Source: Clostridia bacterium
GTDB taxonomy: Bacteria > Bacillota > Clostridia > Christensenellales > CAG-138
DNA length: 64,000 bases
NCBI GenBank assembly: GCA_017429985.1
Contig: JAFRNW010000010.1
Coordinates: forward strand, 131,700-195,699
Direction of reading: 5' to 3'
A program made the position numbers and the translations under genes. Every line of letters starts with the position of its first letter. The first letter of the stretch is position 1. Of this stretch, positions 51,350 through 59,438 are shown in pieces. The notes below the pieces were generated by a model. It worked only from the letters and a program-made list of their open reading frames with translations, was not told where the DNA came from and searched no databases.

Positions 51350-52243
51350 TCAGAGCCGCCCCCTTCTGAATACGGAATACAGGCTGTACATCGTGCAGGA
51401 CACGACGACGCCCACCGCTGCGTTGAGAGGAAGGATGAGTCCGGCGGAGAAGATCCTGCCGGGCGTTCCCGGCCGGATGCCGCTTTCGATGCCGTTCGCG
51501 CCGCAGAAGAAGGAATAGCCCTTGCTCAGGCTGTAGAAGCAGAGCGCAATGACCAGGACGACGCGGATCGTCCGGTAGTTGACGAACCGCTCGACGGAAT
51601 CGAACCCGAACGCAAGCGCGGCGAGGATCAGGGCGGAACCGATCACGGTCCCCCCGCAGAATCCGCCTCCCGGCCCGAGATGGCCGTTGCAGATGATATA
51701 CAGGCCGTATATGACGACGCAGGGAATGACGAGCTTCGCGCAGGTCGTCAGGACAGGATCCTGTCGGATGACTTCGTATCCGGGCGTCCGGATCCCCGGG
51801 TCCGTTTTTTCAAAGCCGAGAAGAAGAATCAGGACGGCGACGAGCGCGGTGTACAGCACATGGGTCTCACCCAGAGTATCGAACGCCCTGTAGTCCAGGA
51901 TCACGCCTGCGACCGTGTTGACCGCGCCGGTTTCCTCCGTTCCGTCCTGCACGTACCGGGTGAACACCTCGTTGAACACGGGGCTGTCGGAGCTTCCGAA
52001 CGCGGGGAGCTCCAGGACCGTCATGATGAGAAACAGGGAGAGCGTCAGACCGAGAAGGAACGTGAGGACGGGCACAACGCGGTGGAACCGCCGCATGATG
52101 GTCTCTTCCAGTTCCGGGATGACGTCATAGCGCTCCGGGGGAAGGGGGGAAGGCCGCTCTTTCTGCGGGACGGATCCGGAAACGCTCAGATCGAAACGGT
52201 CCGCGTCCCATTCGCGGAACAGCTCTTTAAGGCTTCTTTTCAT
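51350..52243 (-). CDS. mrpB: fused MbhE-MrpB antiporter subunit
   Basis: 297 residues. After a cytoplasmic N-terminal stretch (1-50) come a MbhE-like part (VNTVAGVILDYRAFDTLGETHVLYTALVAVLILLLG, the domain found at the C terminus of MrpA) and then an MrpB domain with the hallmark NGHLGPGGGFCGGTVIGSALIL. In canonical Mrp, MbhE belongs to MrpA; here it is joined to MrpB, as in some Mbh-type clusters. Overlaps the preceding gene by 17 bases; GGAGGAGG lies before the start. Confidence 0.9.
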   Translation of the reverse strand: MKRSLKELFREWDADRFDLSVSGSVPQKERPSPLPPERYDVIPELEETIMRRFHRVVPVLTFLLGLTLSLFLIMTVLELPAFGSSDSPVFNEVFTRYVQDGTEETGAVNTVAGVILDYRAFDTLGETHVLYTALVAVLILLLGFEKTDPGIRTPGYEVIRQDPVLTTCAKLVIPCVVIYGLYIICNGHLGPGGGFCGGTVIGSALILAALAFGFDSVERFVNYRTIRVVLVIALCFYSLSKGYSFFCGANGIESGIRPGTPGRIFSAGLILPLNAAVGVVVSCTMYSLYSVFRRGRL

Positions 52244-52493
52244 TTTCCTCCTCCTTCCTCTGAATGCTCTTCAGCTTTCTCAGCGTAAGGAACAGGAGCA
52301 GGCTGGATACGCCTGCGCCGACTGCGGCTTCCGTGACGGCGAGATCCGGCGCCTCCAGAAGCGCCCAGATGACGGACATGATCACACTGTACGCCATGAA
52401 AATGATCAGCGAGGTCAAAAGATTTTTCGACAGGCAGGTGGTGATGCCGCATATGACGAGCAGACCGAGAAGAAGCAGCTCAAAGTACATCAT
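52227..52493 (-). CDS. MbhD-type (DUF4040) antiporter subunit
   Basis: 88 residues, three helices. ELLLLGLLVICGITTCLSKNLLTSLIIFMAYSVIMSVIWALLEAPDLAVTEAAVGAG holds the MbhD/DUF4040 signature APDLAVTEA, with the conserved Glu in the membrane. It corresponds to the C-terminal part of MrpA, split here into a separate gene. The ATG at 52493 is favoured over the one at 52499 because GGAGG is eight bases from it. Overlaps MrpG by 14 bases. Confidence 0.9.
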   Translation of the reverse strand: MMYFELLLLGLLVICGITTCLSKNLLTSLIIFMAYSVIMSVIWALLEAPDLAVTEAAVGAGVSSLLLFLTLRKLKSIQRKEEENEKKP

Positions 52494-52833
52494 GCTCATG
52501 TCCCTCCGCTTCTTCCGAAATGACGATATGTTTCTTTGCATCCTGGTCCGTCAGAAGCTCCGTTCTGCAGACGAGATGAGAGGCGACGGGACTCCCGACC
52601 CAGAGGAAAGCGAGAATTCCCAGCAGTTTGAACAGATAGACCGGCGCACCGGCGAGCACCATCAGTGCGGCCAGGATCAGAAGTGATCCGAGCGTGTCGA
52701 CGATGGCGGCGCAGTGCATCCTGTTCAGCACGAAGCGGAACCGGTAAAACCCGAGGAGCGAAACGACGATCACGGCGATCCCGCCTGCCATGAGCAGCGC
52801 GCCGATCAGAAGCCGGACGGTATCAGAGGTCAT
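52480..52833 (-). CDS. mrpG: antiporter subunit G (MrpG/MbhC)
   Basis: 117 residues, three helices: LLIGALLMAGGIAVIVVSLLGFYRFRFVLNRMHCAAIVDTLGS and LAGAPVYLFKLLGILAFLWVGSPVASHLVCRT. R-M-H and GSPVASH are typical MrpG positions. AAAGGAGGTGG precedes ATG 52833, which overlaps the MrpF gene by eleven bases. Confidence 0.93.
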   Translation of the reverse strand: MTSDTVRLLIGALLMAGGIAVIVVSLLGFYRFRFVLNRMHCAAIVDTLGSLLILAALMVLAGAPVYLFKLLGILAFLWVGSPVASHLVCRTELLTDQDAKKHIVISEEAEGHEHDVL

Positions 52834-53137
52834 CGCTGTCCACCTCCTTTTTGTCTTTTCCGCCGGTCCTCGAATCGTCGATATGCAGCATGGAGAGCAC
52901 CGTGACGGCAAGGAAACTGATCATGCCGTAGATCAGGCAGACGTCCAGAAGCCAGCTTTCATCCAGAAGGAAGGCGCAGAGCGCGAGGCAGAGCATCGCC
53001 AGCGTGTTCGTCATATTGATCCCGACGACGCGGTCCATCGGCCGGGGCCCTCTGACCGCGCGGAAAAGGGAGAAGAACATGCAGATGCCGAGACACATCA
53101 GGGCGGCGATATAAAGGATCCGTTCCGCGTTTTCCAT
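52823..53137 (-). CDS. mrpF: antiporter subunit F (MrpF/MbhB)
   Basis: 104 residues, three helices. RAVRGPRPMDRVVGINMTNTLAMLCLALC is the MrpF hallmark (G-P-x-x-x-D-R-V-x-x-x-N), followed by LDVCLIYGMISFLAVTVL. GGAGGCCTGAC lies before the ATG. It starts one base after the mrpE stop region and is coupled to mrpG. Confidence 0.94.
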   Translation of the reverse strand: MENAERILYIAALMCLGICMFFSLFRAVRGPRPMDRVVGINMTNTLAMLCLALCAFLLDESWLLDVCLIYGMISFLAVTVLSMLHIDDSRTGGKDKKEVDSDDL

Positions 53138-53138
53138 G

Positions 53139-53597
53139 TCAGGCCTCCAGTTTCCGCAGAAGTTTCAGCAGTGTGCCGTCCGTGAAACCGTCCATGATGG
53201 AAAGGTCGAGACAGTGCACCGTAAACCGATGCTTCTCCGCCCGCACGGTGATGGTGCCGGGGGTCAGTGTGATGGAATTGGCAAGGATAAACCGGGCAGC
53301 GCCGGTTCTGAGATTCGGCTCAAACAGAACGATCCCCTGGCTGATCTCCTTTTCCGGATGGAGAATGATATGGATGACTTTCAGGTTTGCCTTGAGTATC
53401 TCGACAAACAGCGCGCCGAGATAGAGCAGGAAGAAAGGCGTTTTGGAAAGAATGCGCAGGTCGCGCCGCGGCGAGTACCGGAAGAGCACGTACATCAGAA
53501 CGCCCGTCAGAACCGTCCCGGCAAGGCCGATGAGGCAGATTTCAGCGGTCACTTTTCCGTTCAGAAAGATCCAGAGGATGAACAGCAGAAGATACAA
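53139..53597 (-). CDS. mrpE: antiporter subunit E (MrpE/MbhA)
   Basis: 152 residues: hydrophobic N-terminal half (LLFILWIFLNGKVTAEICLIGLAGTVLTGVL), then VEILKANLKVIHIILHPEKEISQGIV and the ferredoxin-like cytoplasmic tail ANSITLTPGTITV, typical of MrpE. The start is TTG 53597, preceded by AAGGA at ten bases; no ATG fits. First gene of the ten-gene antiporter operon, about 60 bases downstream of a strong promoter. Confidence 0.9.
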   Translation of the reverse strand: MYLLLFILWIFLNGKVTAEICLIGLAGTVLTGVLMYVLFRYSPRRDLRILSKTPFFLLYLGALFVEILKANLKVIHIILHPEKEISQGIVLFEPNLRTGAARFILANSITLTPGTITVRAEKHRFTVHCLDLSIMDGFTDGTLLKLLRKLEA

Positions 53598-53654
53598 TCC
53601 GGGCTATTCCTTTCCGGCAAACCGTTTCGGTCCGGGTCGCCATGGTTACTGATT

Positions 53655-53683
53655 ATTATATCGTTTTTTAACCGCGCATGCAA
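53655..53683 (-). promoter_or_regulatory. promoter of the Mrp/Mbh-type antiporter operon
   Basis: On the minus strand TTGCAT (53683-53678), 17 bases, then TATAAT (53660-53655); the mrpE start lies 57 bases further on. Confidence 0.75.
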
Positions 53684-53712
53684 TTTTAAGGGGGAAATGC
53701 GGGAGATGAGAC

Positions 53713-53741
53713 TGGTCACGGCGGAGACCAGGTAGTATACT
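53713..53741 (+). promoter_or_regulatory. likely promoter of the zinc-ribbon membrane protein
   Basis: TGGTCA at 53713-53718, 17 bases, TATACT at 53736-53741; 30 bases before the start codon. The -35 matches in four of six bases. Confidence 0.4.
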
Positions 53742-53770
53742 AATAAAAAAGGAAGAAAGGGCACAGCGTC

Positions 53771-54136
53771 ATGGAACAGCAGCCAACCAACAAAAACAGC
53801 GTATCCGTATTTCTGAAATCCTACTGGAAGCTGATCGTCGGCGTCTTTCTGCTCATTGCCGGGAGCGACGGCAACAGCCTCTTCCTGCTGGCGGGCGTCG
53901 TCCTGCTGATCCTGTTTTTTGCGGATCTCAGGAAAAAGGCTAAACCGGGACAGCAGCAGGGACAGCCGGAGGAGACCCCGGCACAGAGCGCGCCGTCTGT
54001 CGGGCATCTGTTCTCGGGCGCTCCCGTGAAGCCGGAAGACGATCGGGAGGAGTGGGTCTGCGAGAGATGTGGCGCCACGAACAGAGGCTCCGTATGCGAA
54101 TACTGCGATACGCCCCGGGAGGAGAAGGCGGACTGA
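53771..54136 (+). CDS. membrane protein with C-terminal zinc ribbon
   Basis: 121 residues: cytoplasmic start, two hydrophobic helices (LIVGVFLLIAG, LFLLAGVVLLILFFA), a Pro/Gln/Ala linker and a C-terminal CERCGAT-x(6)-CEYCDTP zinc ribbon with two CxxC pairs. No function recognised. It lies between the divergent antiporter operon and the second four-repeat protein. AAGGAAGAAAGGG is the ribosome region. Confidence 0.75.
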   Translation: MEQQPTNKNSVSVFLKSYWKLIVGVFLLIAGSDGNSLFLLAGVVLLILFFADLRKKAKPGQQQGQPEETPAQSAPSVGHLFSGAPVKPEDDREEWVCERCGATNRGSVCEYCDTPREEKAD

Positions 54137-54253
54137 ACCGGTCTTTGCGCTGCGGGAAGCTTGCCTTTCGGCGGTGCGTGATTGACGGGCTTTCCCCTCG
54201 GAACGTATAATGAAATATACGATACCTTACACGAATGGATGGAGGTTATGAAT

Positions 54254-55276
54254 ATGAAGAAAATGAAAGCGGTTGTTGCTGTTCTGATGGCAGCATGCAT
54301 TCTTCTGTCGGGATTCGCCGTTCTGGCGGACGCCGCGCCTACACCGACACCCGCCCCCGGAGGCACCGGCAAGGAAGTCGCGGGAACGGTTCTTGCGGTA
54401 GGCGAGAACGACATCATGATCAAAATGGAGAGCGGCAACGTTTTCAACTTTATCATGGACAAGATCTCGGATACGATCGCGCAGGTGGGCGACGAGGTCG
54501 TGATCGGATACGAGGGGGACATCCTGAATTATCCGCAGGCCACGTCGATCACGGTCACCAAGGTGAATCCCGTTTCCACCGTTTCCGGGAAAGTGCTCCA
54601 GCATGACGCCACGACGCTCTTTATTCAGATCTCTTCCACAGAGGCGCTGGGATTCGCGCTCAACAAGGACACGGTCATCACCGGCCTTTCGGATATGATC
54701 ATGGTGGGAGACACCGTCACGATCACATACGACGGGGATGTTATGAACGGTGCGCTCGCGAAACAGGTCGAGATCGTCGCGATGGAAAACACCAAGCGCG
54801 CCAACGACATCAAAGAGCCGGAAAATACGGAGAACAAGACCCTCAACGGCGAGGTGACCTCGCTGACCTCCAAAAAAATCACGATCAAGACGAGCAGCAG
54901 CCATTCGTATTCATTCCGGATCACGAAGTCCACAAGCATCCACAAGAGCAAGGGCAAACTGGAAGTAGGCTGCCGCGTCCGCGTCAAATATGACGGATAT
55001 GCTTCAAAGAATCCGGACGCGAAGTCGATTACGGTCACGAAAAAGTACGAGCCCACGCCGACGAAAAAGCCGATCGTTCTGAAGACGGTCACCGGAACCG
55101 TGACTTCCTTCGGAGGGATGTGGCTGCAGCTGAAGAACGGATACGGGTTTGACGTGACGTTCGCGAAATACGCCGGCAACGGGAACCGTGTGCCCGGGGA
55201 AAAGGCAAGGGTAAGATACTTTACCAAGGACGGCATCAATTACGCGGTCAAGGTCACATTTACAAAACCCAGCTGA
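54254..55276 (+). CDS. secreted four-repeat beta-domain protein (paralogue 2)
   Basis: 340 residues. A signal peptide (MKAVVAVLMAACILLSGFAVLADA) ends with a typical Ala-x-Ala, a short PTPTPAPGG linker follows, then four repeats that match those of the 22017-23165 gene one to one: repeat 2 shares ISSTEALGF / ITSSEALCF and repeat 3 shares VKYDGYAS-x-x-PDAK / VTYDGYASDTPDAK. The duplication of the whole gene came after the repeat expansion. ATG 54254 has GGAGG eight bases upstream. No enzyme motif seen; likely a surface or secreted structural or binding protein. Confidence 0.78.
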   Translation: MKKMKAVVAVLMAACILLSGFAVLADAAPTPTPAPGGTGKEVAGTVLAVGENDIMIKMESGNVFNFIMDKISDTIAQVGDEVVIGYEGDILNYPQATSITVTKVNPVSTVSGKVLQHDATTLFIQISSTEALGFALNKDTVITGLSDMIMVGDTVTITYDGDVMNGALAKQVEIVAMENTKRANDIKEPENTENKTLNGEVTSLTSKKITIKTSSSHSYSFRITKSTSIHKSKGKLEVGCRVRVKYDGYASKNPDAKSITVTKKYEPTPTKKPIVLKTVTGTVTSFGGMWLQLKNGYGFDVTFAKYAGNGNRVPGEKARVRYFTKDGINYAVKVTFTKPS

Positions 55277-55306
55277 GGCCGGCCGTTCAGTTAGGATTCT
55301 AAACCG

Positions 55307-55339
55307 AGTCCCGGGACTGTTGCACAACCGCCCGGGACT
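55307..55339 (+). terminator. hairpin after four-repeat protein 2
   Basis: AGTCCCGGG (55307-55315) pairs perfectly with CCCGGGACT (55331-55339), then a short T stretch. The T tract is weak. Confidence 0.6.
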
Positions 55340-55423
55340 TTACCTATGCGGCGCGGGATCCGGAGATCCGGAAGACGGTGAGCCCCGGAAAGGATCATGC
55401 GTTCCCGCGGAAGGGAGAGGAAT

Positions 55424-55663
55424 ATGGATTTCAGGGTAATATTCAAATTGAAACAGGCATGGGAAACGTTTACCGGCAACCATCCGAAAGTCCCGCCGTT
55501 CATACGCGGCGTGCAGGGCAAGGGCGCGGAAGAAGGAATGGAGGTCGCGGTCGCGGTCCGCTATCCGGACGGGACGGAGTTTAAGACCGGCGTCCGGCTG
55601 ACCGCGTCGGATATGGAGATCCTCAGGGATCTGGGGGCGATCAATCCGTCCGATCTGCAGTGA
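55424..55663 (+). CDS. small conserved-looking protein of unknown function
   Basis: 79 residues from ATG 55424 (GGGAGAGGAAT upstream). It begins MDFRVIFKLKQAWETFTGNHPKVPPFI, in which FKLKQAWETFTGNHPK resembles small proteins seen in Clostridia, and ends in a mixed beta segment (VAVAVRYPDGTEFKTGVRLTASD). No domain assigned. Confidence 0.6.
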   Translation: MDFRVIFKLKQAWETFTGNHPKVPPFIRGVQGKGAEEGMEVAVAVRYPDGTEFKTGVRLTASDMEILRDLGAINPSDLQ

Positions 55664-55720
55664 GACCATATGGAAAGACCGGCACCGCCTGGTACCGGTC
55701 TCTGAAAGAAACAAAGAATA

Positions 55721-55744
55721 AAGCAGGTCGCCCTGCTTTTTTTT
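55721..55744. terminator. bidirectional terminator before asparaginase
   Basis: AAGCAGG (55721-55727) pairs with CCTGCTT (55732-55738), continuing into eight T's on the plus strand, with a T-rich stretch on the minus side too, between convergent genes. Confidence 0.8.
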
Positions 55745-55759
55745 CGTGTACGAGGGGAT

Positions 55760-56794
55760 TCAGACGGAAGCCTGATCCGGGATCTCGGTCAGCTCGCCGC
55801 GCAGATTCTTCATCATGAGCGCGCGGATCCTGTCGACCGGCTCATGCCTGCTGAACAGATAGATCAGTTTCGTCATGGCGGCTTCAGTGGTCATGTCGCC
55901 GCCCGTAACGGCGCCGATATCCAGAAGCGCCCTGCTTGCTTCATACGCGCCAAGGGAAACGGTGCCCTGCATGCACTGCGAACAGACGATGATCAGCGTG
56001 CCGTTCCGGTACGCTTTTTCGATAATGGGGATCAGGCCTCCGGAGGAGGAGGCGGGGATGTTCCCGGCGCCGAACGTTTCCAGCACGACGCCCTTATACT
56101 GCTCCGTCATGATGGATTCGAACAGTTCGAACTGAATGCCGGGGAATATCTTGATGATGCCGACCGGCACCTGCTCGAATTCCCGGAGAGAAAAAGGGCC
56201 TTCCGGAGCAGGGCGGTTCCGGCTGCAGTGGTAGCGGACGGAGATCCCGACCTCCGCGAGGCTTTCCTCATTCGGGGAGTCAAAAGCCGTGAAACGGTCG
56301 GAGGACGCCTTCGTGCTTCTGCATCCGCGCAGCAGTCGGCCGTCGAAATAGATGCACACTTCCGGAACCGCTGCCTCCGCGGCGATGAGGATCGCCGAAA
56401 CGAGATTCGCTGCCCCGTCGGACCGGATCTCGCACAGCGGGATCTGGGAACCCGTGAAGATGACGGGCTTGCCGAGGTTTTCCAGCATGAAGGAAAGCGC
56501 GGAAGCGGAGTAGGACATGGTGTCCGTCCCGTGCAGGATGACGAATCCGTCGAACCGGTCATAGTTTTCCGCGATCGTTCTTCCGATCTGATTCCATTCC
56601 CGGACGGCGATATTGCTTGAGTCGAGAAGCGGATCGAACTGGATCACCTCCAGTTCGGGCATTCCGGGCTTCTGCAGATCCGGAATGGAGGGGAAGTATT
56701 CCTTGAAATCCCTGCCGGAGGGGACATAGCCTTTTCCGCTCGGGACCATTCCGATCGTTCCGCCGGTATAGATGATGCAGATCCTTTTTTTCAT
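55760..56794 (-). CDS. ansA: L-asparaginase, type I cytoplasmic
   Basis: 344 residues, asparaginase/glutaminase fold. The catalytic Thr is in YTGGTIGM at the N terminus; the second active motif is ILHGTDTMSYSA with T, D and the later Lys region (RGCRSTKASS). It hydrolyses asparagine to aspartate and ammonia. No signal peptide is seen, so it acts in the cytoplasm. Aspartate made here could feed oxaloacetate for the Oad pump. It lies downstream of ribF; the ribosome site is weak. Confidence 0.93.
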   Translation of the reverse strand: MKKRICIIYTGGTIGMVPSGKGYVPSGRDFKEYFPSIPDLQKPGMPELEVIQFDPLLDSSNIAVREWNQIGRTIAENYDRFDGFVILHGTDTMSYSASALSFMLENLGKPVIFTGSQIPLCEIRSDGAANLVSAILIAAEAAVPEVCIYFDGRLLRGCRSTKASSDRFTAFDSPNEESLAEVGISVRYHCSRNRPAPEGPFSLREFEQVPVGIIKIFPGIQFELFESIMTEQYKGVVLETFGAGNIPASSSGGLIPIIEKAYRNGTLIIVCSQCMQGTVSLGAYEASRALLDIGAVTGGDMTTEAAMTKLIYLFSRHEPVDRIRALMMKNLRGELTEIPDQASV

Positions 56795-56857
56795 ATCGCT
56801 GCTGCGGCGCCCGCGACCGCATGTTCTGATGACGGGCCGTACTGCTTGGTCGTGCGG

Positions 56858-57745
56858 TCAGACCGTCATGACGCTCCGGACGTATTCGATATCCCGCCCG
56901 ACCTGTTCCTTGACTGCTTTCAGTCCGCCGCTGAATTTCTTTGTGTCGCGGATCCATTCCCTGATTTCCAGGACCAGTTCCTGTCCGTACAGGTTTCCGC
57001 TGAAATCGAGGATGTATGTTTCGACCGTGGGCACGGGACTGCTGTCCACGGAGGGGCGAAGGCCGACGTTGGTGAGACCGATCCTGACGCCGTCCTTCAG
57101 ATGCACGAGGGAACCGTATACGCCGTAGTGGGGCAGGATCTTGTTTTTCGGGAACCCGATGTTCGCCGTCGGCATGTCCGCCGTTCTTCCCTTTCCCTTT
57201 CCGTGCACCACGGTTCCCTGCAGGATGTAGGGATGGCCCAGCAGATCGAGAAGGGTACGGAACGAGCCGCTTTCGAGGCACTGCTCCATAAGCTCCTTTG
57301 AAACGGGAGAACCCTCCGAACAGACCGTCGGAACGGAAACAAGCGGAAGACCGGCGGAAGCGCAGATCGGCGAAAGGCCGCTGCGGAGAACGGAATCCCC
57401 GCCTGCCACGACGGCGCGCGCATGCAGCCGGTCAAGCAGGACCCTTTGAACGAAGTCCTGTGCGGAGAGATGTTTCATCTCGGGTTCCGGGACGGAAAGG
57501 AGACAGTCTACCGGGGCGTCTTTCAGAAGGAACGCCTTTTCGGATTCTGTCAGGAAGAAGGGGCGGTCCGTACGCTCGAAGCTTAGGAGGATCCTCTCAA
57601 GGCCGGGGAATTCCGCCATCCTGCCGATGACGGCACGGTGGCCGATATGAAGCCCGTCGAACGAACCGAAGGCGACGCAGCTGTCCCTGCCGCGAAGCGA
57701 TTCCAAACCGTAAAGATGTTCCAAGTCTTCCGCGCCTCTGCTCAA
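56858..57745 (-). CDS. ribF: bifunctional riboflavin kinase / FAD synthetase
   Basis: 295 residues. The FAD synthetase domain has VAFGSFDGLHIGHRAVI (nucleotidyltransferase HxGH-type motif) and VVAGGDSVLRSG; the C-terminal riboflavin kinase domain has GTVVHGKGKGRTADMPTANI and the later PVPTVETYILDFSGNLYGQ. It makes FMN and FAD from riboflavin. No ATG start fits; TTG 57745 is used, with TTG 57724 an alternative preceded by a better purine stretch. The synthetase domain is slightly short relative to E. coli RibF. Confidence 0.92.
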   Translation of the reverse strand: MSRGAEDLEHLYGLESLRGRDSCVAFGSFDGLHIGHRAVIGRMAEFPGLERILLSFERTDRPFFLTESEKAFLLKDAPVDCLLSVPEPEMKHLSAQDFVQRVLLDRLHARAVVAGGDSVLRSGLSPICASAGLPLVSVPTVCSEGSPVSKELMEQCLESGSFRTLLDLLGHPYILQGTVVHGKGKGRTADMPTANIGFPKNKILPHYGVYGSLVHLKDGVRIGLTNVGLRPSVDSSPVPTVETYILDFSGNLYGQELVLEIREWIRDTKKFSGGLKAVKEQVGRDIEYVRSVMTV

Positions 57746-57834
57746 AATGCGTGCAGCTTGCCGCTGCCATGCCCATTGTATCCTTTCGGGAGGGGAAATG
57801 GAATACCCTGCCTCCTGCGCAGGAGCAAAGAAGA

Positions 57835-57863
57835 AACGGTATGACCTGCCGGATCATACCGTT
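57835..57863 (-). terminator. terminator of the NSS transporter gene
   Basis: AACGGTATGA (57835-57844) pairs with TCATACCGTT (57854-57863); on the minus strand a T-rich stretch follows. Confidence 0.7.
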
Positions 57864-57885
57864 CAAATCGTTAACAGGACCGGAC

Positions 57886-59226
57886 TTATTTCCAGTCGAA
57901 AGTGACAAGGCCGTAGATATAGATGAAGAGGATCGCGGCCGGGACGACAAACCGGACGATGGGAAGCATCCAGTCCTTGACCTTCATGCCCTTGCCGGCG
58001 TTCGCTTCCTTTTTAAAGGCCTTCCAGCCCCAGCCGTAGCGCTTGCCGGAGATGAACAGGATCATGACGAGAGATCCGAGCGGCAGCAGGTTGGTGGAAA
58101 CGATGAAGTCCCAGAAATCCAGGAATCCGCTTCCGGGATAGAAGGGCTGGAAGTGGATCACCGATCCGCTGAGCGCGGTCGTCAGGGACAGGAGGAAGAT
58201 GCCGATGCCGCAGATGAGACAGCCTTTCGGCCTGCTCCATCCCGTCAGGTCACGTACGCACGCCAGGATCATTTCGAACACGGCGAGAACGGTGGACGCT
58301 CCCGCAAAGACCATGAACAGGAAGAAGAGCATGCCCCAGAACCGTCCGCCTGCCATGTTGGCGAAGACGGTCGCCATCGTATCGAACAGAAGGGACGGTC
58401 CCGCGCCGACGTCCAGTCCGTAGGTGGAACAGGCGGGGAAGATGATGAGGCCCGCCGTGATCGCGACGAAGGTATCCAGAAGGATGATCCGGACGGACTC
58501 GCCCATCAGTGCGCGGTCCCGGCCGATATAGCTGCCGAAGATCGCCATGGCGCCGATACCGAGGCTCAGGGTGAAGAACGCCTGGTTCATGGCGGAGACG
58601 ATGGTCTTTCCGGTGAGTTTCGAGAAGTCGGGGGCGAGGTAGAAGGCAAGTCCCGCGGCAGCGCCGGGAAGCGTCATGCTGCGGATCGCGAGAACGACCA
58701 TGAGAACGAGGAGCAGGACCATCATGACCTTGGTCACGCGCTCCAGCCCGCCCTGCAGATTGAAGGAGAGGATCCCGAAGCATACCGCGATGATCACGAA
58801 GGAGAACACCACGCTCTGGACAGGGCTCGCGCTCATGGCGCCGTAGGTCATGTCCTTCATCGCGCCGACCACGTATCTGCAGAAAAAGTTCAGAAGCTGT
58901 CCGGCGACGACCGTGTAGAACGCCATCAGGCTGATGTTGCCGAGCAGCATAAACCAGCCGTGGATATGCCATTTGCTTCCCGGCGGCTCAAGGGGCTGGT
59001 ACATCTTGATGGGGCTCGCCTGCGCCGCACGGCCGATCGAGAATTCCGCGACCATGACCGGGAGGCCAAGGATCAGCAGACAGATCAGATAGATCAGAAC
59101 GAAGATCCCTCCGCCGTTCTGACCGGTCATCCACGGGAATTTCCATACATTGCCGACTCCGATCGCGCATCCTGCGCTCAGCATGATGAAGCCGAGCCGG
59201 CTGCCGAGATGTTCACGTTTTTCCAT
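57886..59226 (-). CDS. neurotransmitter:sodium symporter family amino-acid transporter
   Basis: 446 residues with eleven or twelve helices, the NSS fold. The N terminus holds LGFIMLSAGCAIGVGNVWKFP (unwound helix 1 with Na+ and substrate sites) and NGGGIFVLIYLICLLILG. MhsT/TnaT-like proteins import hydrophobic or aromatic amino acids with Na+, using the sodium gradient maintained by the Oad pump or the antiporter. GGGAGTTGTGGAGAA precedes the ATG. Substrate unknown. Confidence 0.94.
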   Translation of the reverse strand: MEKREHLGSRLGFIMLSAGCAIGVGNVWKFPWMTGQNGGGIFVLIYLICLLILGLPVMVAEFSIGRAAQASPIKMYQPLEPPGSKWHIHGWFMLLGNISLMAFYTVVAGQLLNFFCRYVVGAMKDMTYGAMSASPVQSVVFSFVIIAVCFGILSFNLQGGLERVTKVMMVLLLVLMVVLAIRSMTLPGAAAGLAFYLAPDFSKLTGKTIVSAMNQAFFTLSLGIGAMAIFGSYIGRDRALMGESVRIILLDTFVAITAGLIIFPACSTYGLDVGAGPSLLFDTMATVFANMAGGRFWGMLFFLFMVFAGASTVLAVFEMILACVRDLTGWSRPKGCLICGIGIFLLSLTTALSGSVIHFQPFYPGSGFLDFWDFIVSTNLLPLGSLVMILFISGKRYGWGWKAFKKEANAGKGMKVKDWMLPIVRFVVPAAILFIYIYGLVTFDWK

Positions 59227-59438
59227 TTCTCCACAACTCCCTACCGTGAAAAGTTAAGCGTTTTTGGTATTTGAAGTATATACTATCACAGCGTTTTAGC
59301 TAGCGCAATTGTCTGAGGAGAGGGATTTTTACATAAAAACGGCATGCAGAATGCGGCGGATCGCCGGCCACCCTTTTTTCGGGGAACGTACTTTGCTATA
59401 CTGTTGACAGGAAAGTGAAACAAGCGGAGGGGGATTTC

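Noticed and set aside
57751..59274. 507-codon plus-strand frame opposite the NSS transporter
   Set aside because: The minus strand carries the full NSS signature; the plus frame is a shadow.
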